Part shown: one piece after another, positions 1 to 8,821 of the stretch
Numbering within the stretch: the first letter of the stretch is position 1
How the letters are laid out: every line of letters begins with the position of its first letter
Assembly (NCBI RefSeq): GCF_032883915.1
Contig: NZ_CP120717.1
Span: 874,501-938,500, forward strand
Origin: Endozoicomonas sp. 8E
GTDB taxonomy: Bacteria; Pseudomonadota; Gammaproteobacteria; Pseudomonadales; Endozoicomonadaceae
Length of the DNA stretch: 64,000 nucleotides
Reading direction: 5' to 3'
Program-made: the position numbers and the translations under genes
The notes under the pieces: generated by a model
What the model was told of the DNA's origin: nothing
The model's database searches: none
The model's input: only the letters and a program-made list of their open reading frames with translations

Positions 1-264
1 TCGGCCAAGGGCCTGTTGGGTGCGTTGCTGGTCCCCTGTGCCGGTGGTGACTAAATAGTGGGCAAGGGTCTCCCGCAATAGATGGGCCGTCTGCCGTTGG
101 CGGTTATCCAGATGAGTAAGGCTGGCCATATCGGCCACCGCCCCTTCACCGGGGTCCAGGCCATAGTTGGCCTGGAGCTGTCGGGTAAATTCCTCAACCA
201 GCAGCGCGCGGGCACTGCTGACAAACCGTTGCAGACGGTTGCGGGTGCTTTGATCAAAAGACAT
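1..264 (-). CDS. pglX: PglX, BREX adenine-specific DNA methyltransferase (N-terminal part, runs off window)
   Basis: In BREX systems PglX methylates a non-palindromic adenine site on host DNA and is needed for phage exclusion. Only the first 88 residues are in the window, read leftward from the ATG at 264-262 and open to the window edge. They start MSFDQSTRNRLQRFVSSAR and continue with ALLVEEFTRQLQ and LTHLDNRQRQTAHLLRE, which I recognise as the helical N-terminus typical of PglX; the methyltransferase motifs lie outside. The gene follows brxC by 29 bases in the same operon, which is the expected BREX order. The family is called with good confidence from this N-terminus plus context; intactness of the rest cannot be judged. 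Confidence 0.82.
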   Translation of the reverse strand, partial: MSFDQSTRNRLQRFVSSARALLVEEFTRQLQANYGLDPGEGAVADMASLTHLDNRQRQTAHLLRETLAHYLVTTGTGDQQRTQQALGR

Positions 265-293
265 TGAACGATGTTCCTGAAGGTCGCTGGCCG

Positions 294-3200
294 TTATTCG
301 CTGAGGCTGATTTCCAGCTCAAATTCATGGGCGAGAGCCAACTCACCCTGAAGACGTTGCAGTTCGCTAATCAGTACGTTCAACTCTTCAAGGCTGGTAA
401 TGCGTTTTTTTGGTTTCAGGCTACGGGTGATTTTTGCCGGGGCCGCTGTGCCTTCAGCCTGTTTTGCGGCCTCCTGTTCTTCCCGCAGTTTTTCCTGGAG
501 AAGCTGTTGCCCTCTGTGCTGAACACGTTTTTTCATATCCTGCAGCTCGGACTGAATGGTGAACTCCTGGTTGATCAGTGTTTGCAAGCCAGAGAGATCT
601 TCTGTAGCGGTAACGGTGAGTTGTTCCAATTCCGCCAGCTGGGCGTTTTGTTCCTGCTGATTGAGATACTGCCATTGAGCAACGCGAGCCAGATCCTGCT
701 CCGCCTCTTTGATGCGGTTGCCCTGTTCCTGCTGCATGGCCAGCACGGTATCGCGAACCCGGGTTTTGATATCCGTAAGCTGTCCTGCAAACTGGCTTTT
801 GTAGCTAAGGAACTCACTGTGATTCAGCCGTTTCTGTAAGTCGTTCAATAGGTCTGCCAGATCGGTTTTTAATTGGCCCGGAGTGCCACTATTGGGTAAA
901 CGATCCAGTGCACTGCGATGTTGCTGAAGGCTGTTCAGCGTGTCTTCCAACCCATGCTCCAGGCTCTGTTTGAGTTCTGCTGCCCACTTCAGACTGTTGT
1001 AAAGGTCAGAGTCTTCTCCGCCCAATCGAGACGGGGCATCGGATGCATCGGTAGACAACACATCCCGGATATTGTTACTAAGGGATTCAATACGATCTGC
1101 ACCGGGTAAGCTCAGACGTTTGAGTTTTTCCGCCAGTGGTCCGTAGCTGTGCAATAAATCCGGGAACAGTTTGATGGCCGTTTTGCTGATCTCATCTTCC
1201 AGGGGCACCACCATCTCTCCGCTCAGGTCGGTCAGGCGCTCGGCCGCCTTGGCCATCACCTCCATACTGGGGCGTTCTTCACGCAGTGAGACGCCAATGG
1301 ACCGGAAACTGTTGTTGGTTTTCAGGGCATCAATGGCTTGCTGACCATTAACGGTGACTTCCCGACCGGCCACCCGGAGTTTGATTTCGCCGGCCACCAA
1401 CATGGCCGCCACCAGGTAGCGCAAGGTATCCTGGGACCAGCCATAGGGGGCATCGCTGAAGATGTCGCTGAGCCGTTTACCTTCAATGGAACCCTGGCGC
1501 TCGATCATATCCCGGATGCTGGTAATGGCTTTATGGTCGGTGTTGATAGAGGGTTGTCCACCGACGCGCTGTACCAGGCTGAGGGGGTCGATATCGCTGG
1601 TAATTCCGGCCAGGCTGTTGGTGTTCAGGAATTTTTCCGCCAGATTGGTGTTGGCCCGCACGGGAGCTTCATGGTAACGGTCGAACACCTGTTCTGCCAC
1701 ATCGGCCAGATGTTTTTTGGCTGCTTCGGTCAGATTCAGGTCCAAGTTTTCGACGGCAGTGACTTCACCCCGGAAGATAAACGACCCTTGTTGTAAACTT
1801 TTGCGGATCAGAACTTCTAGTTCACCAAATTTTCGAGTAGCAATACTTTGCTGGCTAGCGCAATATTTGTTGATATCTTGATCAGGCTCATTTCGATAAT
1901 CATTCGCAATCTTACGGCAACGGTAAATCTCACCTATCAACTCATCCATCTCGGGTGTAGTGCGCCCAATTGCAAAAATAATATTTTGAGTAGTTTTGTG
2001 TCGGCTTTCATCGGTGAGTCGTGTTTTGGTGGCGTCATAATCATTTGGGGATACCAGCTCCACAATGGTTTGTATAATATTTCGTTCCCCCGCCAGGGAG
2101 GCCGGTACGCCTCCCATATTCTGAGCTTTCAGGCCTGTCGGCACCGAAAAGGAACCGTGCAGCTGGGTGGCCGGTAGGGGCGAATACGCCTCTTTTAACG
2201 CTTCGTTATGGATTTTGCGCAAGTCAATACTGCGCAGGGGAATCGTGGCTCGCTCCTGTTCGATATTGTTCAGCTTTTCACTGAAGAAGCATAAATTACC
2301 GTCCTGCTCGCCAAAGGGGACGATGGCGTCATTAATCAGTTCATCCACCACTTGTTTAACGGCATCGGTGGCGGAGGCATCACTGACGCCAGAGTGCATT
2401 AAGCTGGTGACGTTTTGCAGTGAGACGGGCAGGTTTTCCAGAATCTGCAGAACACAGACGGTCTTGGCAATGTTCTGGTGCAGCTCTGAATTGGGAAAAC
2501 GAATCTGTACCTTTTTAACGGATGAATAAAGGGCCTGATAGCCTTTCTCGATATCTTTTTTCAGGGCATCGTACAGGGTTACAGTATTGGCCAGCCAGCC
2601 TATGGGTTGGTCGGCAATGGGCGTGGTGCCGTCAGCGCCTTCTACCAGGATATCCTGAATAACTTTAATGGCCGAACGCAGCCCGTAGCCACCGGTGGAT
2701 TTGGCCAGGCTGCCCAGCAGGTGCAGCAGGATATCAAAGTGTGCCGGCAGGAATGGATAGAGGTCGATGAACGTCTGTTTATCAAAGTCGGCTCCGTATG
2801 CCCGGGCATCCACCAGTTTGGTGTGGTTGCGCAGCGCCTGACCGTGGCTGTCGAACAGTGCGCCCAGCTCGGTTTCACCGGCGGGGGATTTGCCCAGCAG
2901 TCGGGTGTAGCAGATCTCCTTGATATCATTCGCTTCCAGGTCAATTTGAATGGGGAAGCGGTCTTTGAGTTTATAGAGTTCTGGCGAGTTCAGGGTGGCC
3001 CTGGGGTCATCTTCGGTCAGGGTTTGCTGTGCGGTGCCAATCACCCAGACTTTGCCATCACCAATGTTTTTCAGGTTTTTGGCCAGACCGTCCAGGTTAA
3101 GGATCAGGTTTTGCCGGGAGCCGACATATTGGCCTACCTCATCAATAATAAAAATAATATGCTCTTTGCCCGTTGCTTCCCGGGCAATATCGATCATTTC

Positions 3201-3932
3201 CGCTACCCGGTCATTTTCAAAGCGGATAATTTCGCTGGCTTCTGTGGAAAATGAGGCGGGCGTTTTAAAGATGGCAGGGTAGAGCTGGTGGGCCAGTTCT
3301 GGAATAACGCTGTCCACCACCAGGTCGTCGTTGCGGTAATCGTTCCAGTCCAGCCCACCGGTGTAGCTGCTGAACAGTTCGAGAAACTCGTTGTGCCGGT
3401 TTTCCTGTTTTAATTTGCGTTCGAAGGCGGCGACTTTCAGGTTTCGAGAGTAACCGGCCCACTGTAGGACCTTGTAATAGAGGACAGTGGAGACCTCTTC
3501 CATGGTGGCTCCGGCGACTTGCTCGCTAGCCAGGTCCAGCATCAGAACTGCTGCGGGAAATTTTTTGGCAACCGAACCCAGTAATGCCCGGGTGGTGGAT
3601 TTTTGCAGTCGGTCTTGCAGGTGTTGAATAAAGGGGGTGCCGTCGATGGTTACCTGATCGTCAAAGGCCAGGCCCAGGTATTTGGTAAAAGAGCTTTTAC
3701 CGGAACCATAGAAGCCGGACACCCAGACACCGACTTCATTTTGGCCACCGGCTTCCATGGCTGCCTGCATTTTACTGAGCAGTTTTTCAAACTGTTCCTC
3801 TATGCTTTCGGTGACGACATATTCGGAAATTTCAGCTTTCAGCCTGGCTTCCTGTGAGACGCCATAGGTGATGACTTTTTCAATGGCGCGGTAGATGTCT
3901 CTGTTGCTGTCAAATAGCGTTTTGATTGCCAT
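294..3932 (-). CDS. brxC: BrxC, BREX P-loop ATPase
   Basis: A 1,212-residue P-loop protein of the BrxC/PglY family, the large ATPase of BREX phage defence. The opening MAIKTLFDSNRDIYRAIEKV is characteristic of the family. A Walker A motif GFYGSGKSS lies at residues 73-81 and a Walker B-like IIFIIDEVGQ at about 259-268. The C-terminal third (about 950-1180) is long, charged and helical, as expected for coiled-coil segments. The length matches known BrxC proteins and there is no internal stop or frameshift. It lies 45 bases downstream of brxB and 29 bases upstream of pglX, so the genes are almost certainly cotranscribed. BrxC is thought to act with BrxB, PglX and PglZ in a cytoplasmic complex; which step its ATPase drives is not visible here. 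Confidence 0.93.
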   Translation of the reverse strand: MAIKTLFDSNRDIYRAIEKVITYGVSQEARLKAEISEYVVTESIEEQFEKLLSKMQAAMEAGGQNEVGVWVSGFYGSGKSSFTKYLGLAFDDQVTIDGTPFIQHLQDRLQKSTTRALLGSVAKKFPAAVLMLDLASEQVAGATMEEVSTVLYYKVLQWAGYSRNLKVAAFERKLKQENRHNEFLELFSSYTGGLDWNDYRNDDLVVDSVIPELAHQLYPAIFKTPASFSTEASEIIRFENDRVAEMIDIAREATGKEHIIFIIDEVGQYVGSRQNLILNLDGLAKNLKNIGDGKVWVIGTAQQTLTEDDPRATLNSPELYKLKDRFPIQIDLEANDIKEICYTRLLGKSPAGETELGALFDSHGQALRNHTKLVDARAYGADFDKQTFIDLYPFLPAHFDILLHLLGSLAKSTGGYGLRSAIKVIQDILVEGADGTTPIADQPIGWLANTVTLYDALKKDIEKGYQALYSSVKKVQIRFPNSELHQNIAKTVCVLQILENLPVSLQNVTSLMHSGVSDASATDAVKQVVDELINDAIVPFGEQDGNLCFFSEKLNNIEQERATIPLRSIDLRKIHNEALKEAYSPLPATQLHGSFSVPTGLKAQNMGGVPASLAGERNIIQTIVELVSPNDYDATKTRLTDESRHKTTQNIIFAIGRTTPEMDELIGEIYRCRKIANDYRNEPDQDINKYCASQQSIATRKFGELEVLIRKSLQQGSFIFRGEVTAVENLDLNLTEAAKKHLADVAEQVFDRYHEAPVRANTNLAEKFLNTNSLAGITSDIDPLSLVQRVGGQPSINTDHKAITSIRDMIERQGSIEGKRLSDIFSDAPYGWSQDTLRYLVAAMLVAGEIKLRVAGREVTVNGQQAIDALKTNNSFRSIGVSLREERPSMEVMAKAAERLTDLSGEMVVPLEDEISKTAIKLFPDLLHSYGPLAEKLKRLSLPGADRIESLSNNIRDVLSTDASDAPSRLGGEDSDLYNSLKWAAELKQSLEHGLEDTLNSLQQHRSALDRLPNSGTPGQLKTDLADLLNDLQKRLNHSEFLSYKSQFAGQLTDIKTRVRDTVLAMQQEQGNRIKEAEQDLARVAQWQYLNQQEQNAQLAELEQLTVTATEDLSGLQTLINQEFTIQSELQDMKKRVQHRGQQLLQEKLREEQEAAKQAEGTAAPAKITRSLKPKKRITSLEELNVLISELQRLQGELALAHEFELEISLSE

Positions 3933-3977
3933 GGTTGATTCCTTTAATCGTTGTGGATCTTCGCTGATCTTCGGTGG

Positions 3978-4556
3978 TTAACCGCCGACATGGACAGATC
4001 GATAGTTGCCATCTTCCGGGTAAAAGCCGAGAAACTTCAGGCGGGTACCGGAGCGAACGCCGGGATAGAAAAATATGGTGGGGACGTGGAAACGACCTTG
4101 TAGTTTGTTTTCAATGGAGCCGATGCGTAAATAGGGGTGTATGGCTTCAATATCGGTAATAAGCAGAATATTTTTTTCAATCCCTTCCAGCTCCGATAAT
4201 ACCGCTTCCAGTTTGTTTTGCAGGGCGTCGCTCTTGATGAGTGCCTGGGCCAGGGAGTTATTGGTTTTTTGCCATTGCAGGGGGGCTGCTGAGTCCTGGG
4301 TTTCCCAGATATTCCGGATAAATGGCGGCATTCCTACAAAAATCTCCTGGATCGCCTCCGCCATGGAAAAGTGATGAACCGTCCAGCCATCGTTCCTTAG
4401 TTTTGCTTCCCATGCTGGCAGCTGACGTTTAACGTCGAGAATTTGTTCTGGCCGGAATACCAGGTAAAAAATGGGTTCGAAACTGGCGCTGGCAAATTCA
4501 CGACCCGCTCGCACCCGTTCCATGAGCTCGTTAAAATCAGCTTTCAATGATGACAT
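3978..4556 (-). CDS. brxB: BrxB (DUF1788), BREX component
   Basis: A 192-residue protein of the DUF1788/BrxB family, a conserved small BREX component of unknown biochemical role. Family signatures include FEPIFYLVFRPEQILDVKRQ near residue 25 and the C-terminal FYPGVRSGTRLKFLGF with a final YRSVHVGG. I chose the ATG at 4556 because it is preceded by GAGGAAGTC at good spacing and gives the family N-terminus MSSLKADFNELMERV; the reading frame stays open to 4622 but that extension is inside brxA. The gene overlaps the end of brxA by 20 bases, suggesting translational coupling. Length and order agree with an intact BREX operon. Confidence 0.9.
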   Translation of the reverse strand: MSSLKADFNELMERVRAGREFASASFEPIFYLVFRPEQILDVKRQLPAWEAKLRNDGWTVHHFSMAEAIQEIFVGMPPFIRNIWETQDSAAPLQWQKTNNSLAQALIKSDALQNKLEAVLSELEGIEKNILLITDIEAIHPYLRIGSIENKLQGRFHVPTIFFYPGVRSGTRLKFLGFYPEDGNYRSVHVGG

Positions 4557-5328
4557 TGACGACTTCCTCCATTGATTGAAATTGCCAGCTAATGCGCGTG
4601 ACTTCCCCAGCCGACTGAACAATCAGCCAGCCATTTTTGGCTAATGTTTTCAGCTCCTCGCGCACGTCGAGGGGGTCTAATCCGAACAGTTTCCAGATGT
4701 TGTGGTTGACCAGGGTGTTATCGCCAAGACCTGAAAAATGCAGCCAGTACGCCAGGTAAAGGGATGTGGTTGATTGAATGCGAACCGGCTGGATGGTTCT
4801 TTTGGACACTCTTCCGGTTGACAAGAGTTGGTAGTCGGCACAGCAACCCAGCAGGTAAGAAGCAACCCGTTTTATGGTGGAGTCGGACCATGGTTTTTGG
4901 GTTTTGCCCTCGGCAACGGCCTGGTAGACAAAGTCGTAGGCATCTTCCGTGCTAATGGTGTCATAGTTGCCGGAGTATTTTTCCCAATACAGAGAAGTAA
5001 TGAAATCCAGAAGGACCTTATTTGCCAGAGCGGTGTGTATCAGTAATAGCTGGCTCAGGGATTGCCAGGATACTACTTCGGCGACGGGCTTCAGGTAGAT
5101 CGCTACATTGGGTCTCAGATAACGGGGGGAAAAACACTCCGCAATAATGTTGCGCAGACGTCTTGCGGAAATCATTGGAAACAAGCCGGAATTTAGCGCT
5201 TCCTGATACAGTTGAGTTGTCGTCATTTCCGGGTGATAGAGTGACAGTAGGAGCCTGGTCTCTTCCACCAGGCCAAGGCCTGCACCCAGCTGGGTGGTAT
5301 ACAATGGTTCAACATTATCCGGCGTCAT
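4537..5328 (-). CDS. brxA: BrxA (DUF1819), BREX component
   Basis: A 263-residue protein of the DUF1819/BrxA family, a small helical, probably DNA-binding BREX protein. Recognisable segments are GAGLGLVEETRLLLSLYHP near the start, SARRLRNIIAECFSPRYL near residues 54-71, and a C-terminal winged-helix-like stretch (LDPLDVREELKTLAKNGWL). It overlaps the upstream brxE-like gene by 14 bases and the downstream brxB by 20 bases, so these genes form one tightly packed transcription unit. No disrupted frame is seen. The family call is secure from sequence and order; the DNA-binding role comes from knowledge of the family, not from this sequence. Confidence 0.88.
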   Translation of the reverse strand: MTPDNVEPLYTTQLGAGLGLVEETRLLLSLYHPEMTTTQLYQEALNSGLFPMISARRLRNIIAECFSPRYLRPNVAIYLKPVAEVVSWQSLSQLLLIHTALANKVLLDFITSLYWEKYSGNYDTISTEDAYDFVYQAVAEGKTQKPWSDSTIKRVASYLLGCCADYQLLSTGRVSKRTIQPVRIQSTTSLYLAYWLHFSGLGDNTLVNHNIWKLFGLDPLDVREELKTLAKNGWLIVQSAGEVTRISWQFQSMEEVVNVIIES

Positions 5329-5830
5329 TTGCCCCCCTCATAAATGGGTAGCATGTGATGCCTTGAGTAAATGCATCTGCGTAATAACCTGCGCTTGATT
5401 TGATCAGCTGTTCAAGGTCTGCATCGGAAAAAGAGCCTATGTCCACTGGCCCATCTTCTGCCTCTTCTTGACTTGCAAGCTCAGCCAGTCTGCTTAATGC
5501 CGTGTCTATAGAGATTAAGGTGCTGCGCAGGTGTGCACTGCTGGATAGTTCCTGAACCGCAGTGGCTATTTCTCGCTCAATAGAGTCGGGTAAGCGATAT
5601 AAGTGGTAGTTTATTCCAGTACCGATAAAACGGTCATGTACTGCCAAGGCTGCTTCACTTACGCCATGGTATTGAGCAAGAAGAATGGTTCGGGGATAGG
5701 TCGGTGTTAGGTAGGCGTTACTGGATGAGCTGAGAAAATTGCTTTCCCACCAGTTGAATTGGCTTTTTTCTCCAAGAAAGCCAATAAGCAGTTTCAGTTC
5801 GGCGATCAGGTATTTCGCTTGTTTGTTCAT
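5315..5830 (-). CDS. brxE: BrxE-like protein, first gene of the BREX operon
   Basis: A 171-residue acidic helical protein heading the BREX operon. It begins MNKQAKYLIAELKLLIGFLG and has a WWESNFLSSSS segment and a YPRTILLAQYHGVSEAA segment that I associate with the BrxE family, the small protein that precedes brxA in type 6 BREX loci. GGTGAGAG lies just upstream of the ATG at 5830. It overlaps brxA by 14 bases. No catalytic motif is visible and its function in BREX is unknown. The assignment rests on position, size and remembered family features, so it is weaker than for brxA-C; the alternative is an unrelated small accessory protein. Confidence 0.65.
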   Translation of the reverse strand: MNKQAKYLIAELKLLIGFLGEKSQFNWWESNFLSSSSNAYLTPTYPRTILLAQYHGVSEAALAVHDRFIGTGINYHLYRLPDSIEREIATAVQELSSSAHLRSTLISIDTALSRLAELASQEEAEDGPVDIGSFSDADLEQLIKSSAGYYADAFTQGITCYPFMRGANDAG

Positions 5831-5987
5831 CTCTCACCATGATGGTTGGCGGGTAATCTGGAACCGTGAGAAATCTCTACACACCGTTAACCGTTGTTTG
5901 CTGAATAAAGCGGGTGATATATGTTTCTGAAAAGTTGCGCAGATTACTTTTTGCTGGGCTCCCCATTAGTACTTTATAACAAATACG

Positions 5988-6158
5988 CTACCGCCCTTGG
6001 CTTATACCATTGTCTTCATAGACGCAAGGGAGCGTGGGGCCATTTAGCTCAGCAGGGGGTAGTTTTTGGGAAGAGGCTAATTGTACGCTGTTGAAGTTAG
6101 TGGCGGTAGTCGTTTTTTTTGGGGTTGGGGTGTTATATCCAGTCCAGTTGGAAACCAT
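5988..6158 (-). CDS. Hypothetical 56-aa protein, Ser/Thr/Asn-rich
   Basis: A short open frame starting at the ATG at 6158, with AGGGAGA well placed upstream. It encodes 56 residues rich in Thr, Ser, Asn and Pro (MVSNWTGYNTPTPKKTTT at the start) with no recognisable domain. It lies alone between the BREX operon and tRNA-Arg. It could be a real small protein, the N-terminal remnant of a secreted effector, or chance; the good ribosome binding site is the main support. The rest of the 5831-6309 interval shows no other gene. Just upstream of brxE there is a tandem AACGGTTAACGGT motif (minus strand, about 5884-5896) that could be a control site. Confidence 0.3.
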   Translation of the reverse strand: MVSNWTGYNTPTPKKTTTATNFNSVQLASSQKLPPAELNGPTLPCVYEDNGISQGR

Positions 6159-6309
6159 GGATTCTCCCTGTGGGCGAGTGTTGCTGAGTTCATGAGGCAA
6201 GTCTTCACAAACTGCATGATTTCGAACTGGTTGCAGTTTAGATATTGAAGTTATCAGAAAATTCCGCTAACTGTTCCCCACCCACCGCCAGTGAACAATT
6301 TAGTATTAC

Positions 6310-6386
6310 GCGCTCGTAGCTCAGCTGGATAGAGTACCTGGCTACGAACCAGGCGGTCGTAGGTTCGAATCCTACCGAGCGCGCCA
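6310..6386 (+). tRNA. tRNA-Arg (anticodon ACG)
   Basis: A 77-base tRNA. The acceptor arm GCGCTCG pairs with CGAGCGC, then discriminator G and an encoded CCA at 6384-6386. The anticodon stem CCTGG/CCAGG encloses the loop CTACGAA, giving anticodon ACG (wobble A, normally converted to inosine, reads CGU/CGC/CGA arginine codons). The T arm GTAGG-TTCGAAT-CCTAC and the D arm are canonical. A terminator follows directly. Mobile elements start about 50 bases downstream. Confidence 0.97.
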
Positions 6387-6394
6387 TCTTCAGG

Positions 6395-6419
6395 AAGCCC
6401 TATTTTTATAGGGCTTTTT
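6395..6419 (+). terminator. Rho-independent terminator of tRNA-Arg
   Basis: The 8-bp stem AAGCCCTA/TAGGGCTT (6395-6402 with 6409-6416) has a 6-base loop and runs into a T tract. It begins 8 bases after the tRNA CCA. Confidence 0.85.
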
Positions 6420-6435
6420 GTCGTTTTGGCAAAAA

Positions 6436-7710
6436 TAGGACACCCTTGACAAACAAGCCAGCTCATCTAATTTTTCCCTGTCGCTGATATTTAGTTCCGG
6501 CAGGAGAGGTTATGACCCGTGCACGAAGTTCTTTGATCGACCCAGGTTCCACGCCTTATTATCACTGTATAGCTCGATGCGTACGCAGAGCGTATTTGTG
6601 TGGTGAGGATTATTTAACGGGCAAAAACTACGAGCACCGTCGGCAGTGGGTTGTAGATAAGCTCAGGGAACTGGTTTCAATCTTTTCTATAGAAGTCTGC
6701 GCCTATGCTGTTATGTCGAATCACTACCATGTGATTTTGCATATCAATCAGAAACCTGCCAGAGACTGGACACGAGATGAAATTTTGAGTCGATGGACAA
6801 GGCTTTTCACAGGTCCGCTTCTGGTTCAGAGGTATCTTGCTGCTGACCAGCTGAGTCATTCGGAACTGGCTCGCGTGGACGAATTTGTTGAAGAATATCG
6901 AAATCGTTTAACGAATATCAGCTGGTTCATGCGTTGCCTGAACGAATATCTTGCCCGTGAGGCTAACCAGGAAGATGGTTGCAAAGGTCGCTTCTGGGAA
7001 GGGCGGTTTAAAAGTCAGGCGTTGTTGGATGAGGCAGCGTTGTTGACCTGAATCCGCTCCGTGCCGAAATGGCGGAAACTCCAGAAGGATCAGACTACAC
7101 GTCGATCCAGGAACGAATTGAAAATTTGGCAGGTTCTGATACCCGAAAGCAGCCAATCACCCTTATGCCTTTTCGGTCACAGGGGCAAAATCCGGCTAAG
7201 GCGTTGCCTTATATTCTTCACGATTATCTTGAGCTAGTTGACTGGAGTGGGCGTGCAGTCCGAACCGATAAGAAAGGTTCAATCCCTTCAGATATCCCAC
7301 CCATTCTGAGCCGACTGGAAATTGATTCAAATGAATGGCTCAAAACCATGAGATGGAATAACCGCTTCTATCGGGCAATGGGCAGGCTGGAAGCCATGAA
7401 AACTTTTGCTCTGGAAATGGGGCAGAAATGGGTACAGGGGTTGTTTATCTGTGGTCGTTTATTTCATGGCGTGAGCTGATTGCCCGACTTTTCCGTTGCT
7501 ATTTGTTTCTCCAACAGTCTGGGGAGCTTTTCTGTTTCTGACTTCCCCTCCCCCTTTTTTTGAGTGATTCGCTTGCCGTCTGCCACGATAAACGATTAAT
7601 ATCTGCCTTTGAGTGGTTGTCAGAGGTAAATGGATTACTGAGCTCTCAATTTTTGAGCTGTATTTATTTGGGTGTCCTAATTATTGTATTTATTTGGGTG
7701 TCCTAATTAT
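6436..7710 (+). mobile_element. Y1/RAYT-type transposase element, copy 1 (defective)
   Basis: Comparison with the copy at 10.58-11.85 kb defines the element. Similarity starts at the left motif AGGACACCC (6437-6445) and continues through the transposase to the right motif GGGTGTCCT, the inverse complement of the left. A hairpin AGCTC/GAGCT with a 9-base loop lies at 7641-7659 just before the right end, and its partner in copy 2 is GGCTC/GAGCC. The transposase is broken, so this copy cannot move by itself. It sits directly downstream of the tRNA-Arg terminator. Confidence 0.7.
6512..7479 (+). pseudogene. Y1-family (RAYT-like) transposase, disrupted by a 19-bp deletion
   Basis: It is closely similar throughout to the intact 328-aa transposase at 10662, with the same start (MTRARSSLID) and ribosome binding site GGCAGGAG. 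It carries the HUH motif NHYHVILH and the LNEYLAREANQ segment that probably holds the catalytic tyrosine. The intact copy reads GTTGACCTG, ten bases, GTTGACCTG; here one 9-bp repeat and the ten bases between are missing. The deletion brings TGA into frame at 7049-7051. The remaining C-terminal part (MAETPEGSDYTSIQ onward) is open in another frame to 7479. This looks like a recent slippage deletion between short direct repeats. Confidence 0.88.
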
Positions 7711-7720
7711 CCTAATTATC
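7659..7720. repeat. Tandem 26-bp right-end motif of the transposase element
   Basis: The terminal unit, TGTATTTATTTGGG then TGTCCTAATTAT, occurs twice back to back (7659-7684 and 7685-7710), followed by a partial CCTAATTATC. The same unit recurs at 9345-9370, preceded by a 12-bp partial copy. Confidence 0.8.
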
Positions 7721-7843
7721 TTGGGGATTATGGGATAGCATTTTTTGCTCATGAAGAGAAAACAGTTTTCAATGCGTCTCTTGAAAAGCTTCATAGTTTA
7801 GAAAGCTCAGGCCTTTTTAAAACCTGCTGTTGAGGAATTGCAA

Positions 7844-8725
7844 GTGCACCCTGTATTATTTATATTAATATCTGTATCAATTCAGGATTTTTCGTTTGCT
7901 TATGTTTCGAAAGAATTTGAACCCGGTGAAATTATACAGTATTCATTGATTTCATTTCTTTTGTGTGGTTTGGTATTTTCAATGGTTTTATATAAAAAAG
8001 GGAATCTTTGTTTAGAAGCAAAAGAAATACATGAACTATTCAGGCTGAATATTGCAACCAGCTTTGCTTTTCTTGGCTTTTATTTGTCACTTATATTTAT
8101 TCCACCTTCTATATCGAGCCTTATTGAGGCACCTTCATCCCCACTGTGGGCAGTATTTTTTACTTATATTTATATAAAAAAGCTTGAGAATAATATTCCA
8201 CTATTAGTCCTTATTTTTTTGTTCGGTCTAGTGACGCTTAGCTTTTCAATTGAAAGTTTTAATATCAAAATTTTTACAGGCCTAGCGCTGAGTATTCTTG
8301 CTGGAGCTGGAGCCGCATATATTGCGACTATATCAAATCAAGGAAGTATGAATGATCTTTCGCGAGAAAAAATTCTCGCTTATAGGTTTTATGGATCTGC
8401 AATATGCTCTGCTTTCTTGCTATATACTACTGGGGGTTGGAATTTTGATGTTTATTTCTTGCTCAAAGCTTCTGTCTTATCTTTATTGGGGTTTCTTTTG
8501 CCAATGCTCTTGTTGCAAATAGGTATGGAAAAAACTAAGCCCGTTATCACTATTTTGTGCTTATCGCTAATCCCACTCTTGTCTTACATTTCTGAGATGT
8601 CGCTCGGTTCAAATTTCGATCTGAAAGCAGCATTAATGATGACAGTTACCTTGTTTTTGACTGCATATTATATCTTTAGCAGCACCAGGAAAACTGTAAA
8701 AGAAGAAGGTGTTGTGGTCAGCTGA
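7844..8725 (+). CDS. EamA/DMT-family permease
   Basis: A membrane protein of about 293 residues with around ten hydrophobic segments spread evenly, the layout of EamA drug/metabolite transporters (inner membrane). Its substrate cannot be told. The segment IPPSISSLIEAPSSPLWAVF at the end of the first half is typical of the glycine/proline-bearing inter-helix region. I prefer the GTG at 7844, seven to eight bases after GAGGAA; a TTG at 7838 abuts that site. Base composition is clearly more AT-rich than the BREX or adhesin genes. It is sandwiched between transposase element ends and followed by gene fragments, so it was probably acquired horizontally. A hairpin plus T run follows the stop. Confidence 0.75.
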   Translation: MHPVLFILISVSIQDFSFAYVSKEFEPGEIIQYSLISFLLCGLVFSMVLYKKGNLCLEAKEIHELFRLNIATSFAFLGFYLSLIFIPPSISSLIEAPSSPLWAVFFTYIYIKKLENNIPLLVLIFLFGLVTLSFSIESFNIKIFTGLALSILAGAGAAYIATISNQGSMNDLSREKILAYRFYGSAICSAFLLYTTGGWNFDVYFLLKASVLSLLGFLLPMLLLQIGMEKTKPVITILCLSLIPLLSYISEMSLGSNFDLKAALMMTVTLFLTAYYIFSSTRKTVKEEGVVVS

Positions 8726-8777
8726 AGTATCATTGGTATAAGACAGTAAGTGTAATTCTCATGTAACCGTTCGAGAT

Positions 8778-8801
8778 GGGGGGAGACTCCCCCCTGCTTT
8801 T
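8778..8801 (+). terminator. Probable terminator after the EamA gene
   Basis: GGGGGGAG, A, CTCCCCCC forms an 8-bp self-complementary arm pair at 8778-8794, followed by TGCTTTT. The one-base centre means a short loop must form by opening inner pairs. Confidence 0.45.
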
Positions 8802-8821
8802 CGAGGACAGATTTTAACGGA

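Noticed and set aside
264-839. Plus-strand open frame of 191 codons opposite brxC
   Set aside because: It overlaps the well-supported brxC gene fully and its translation shows no family features.
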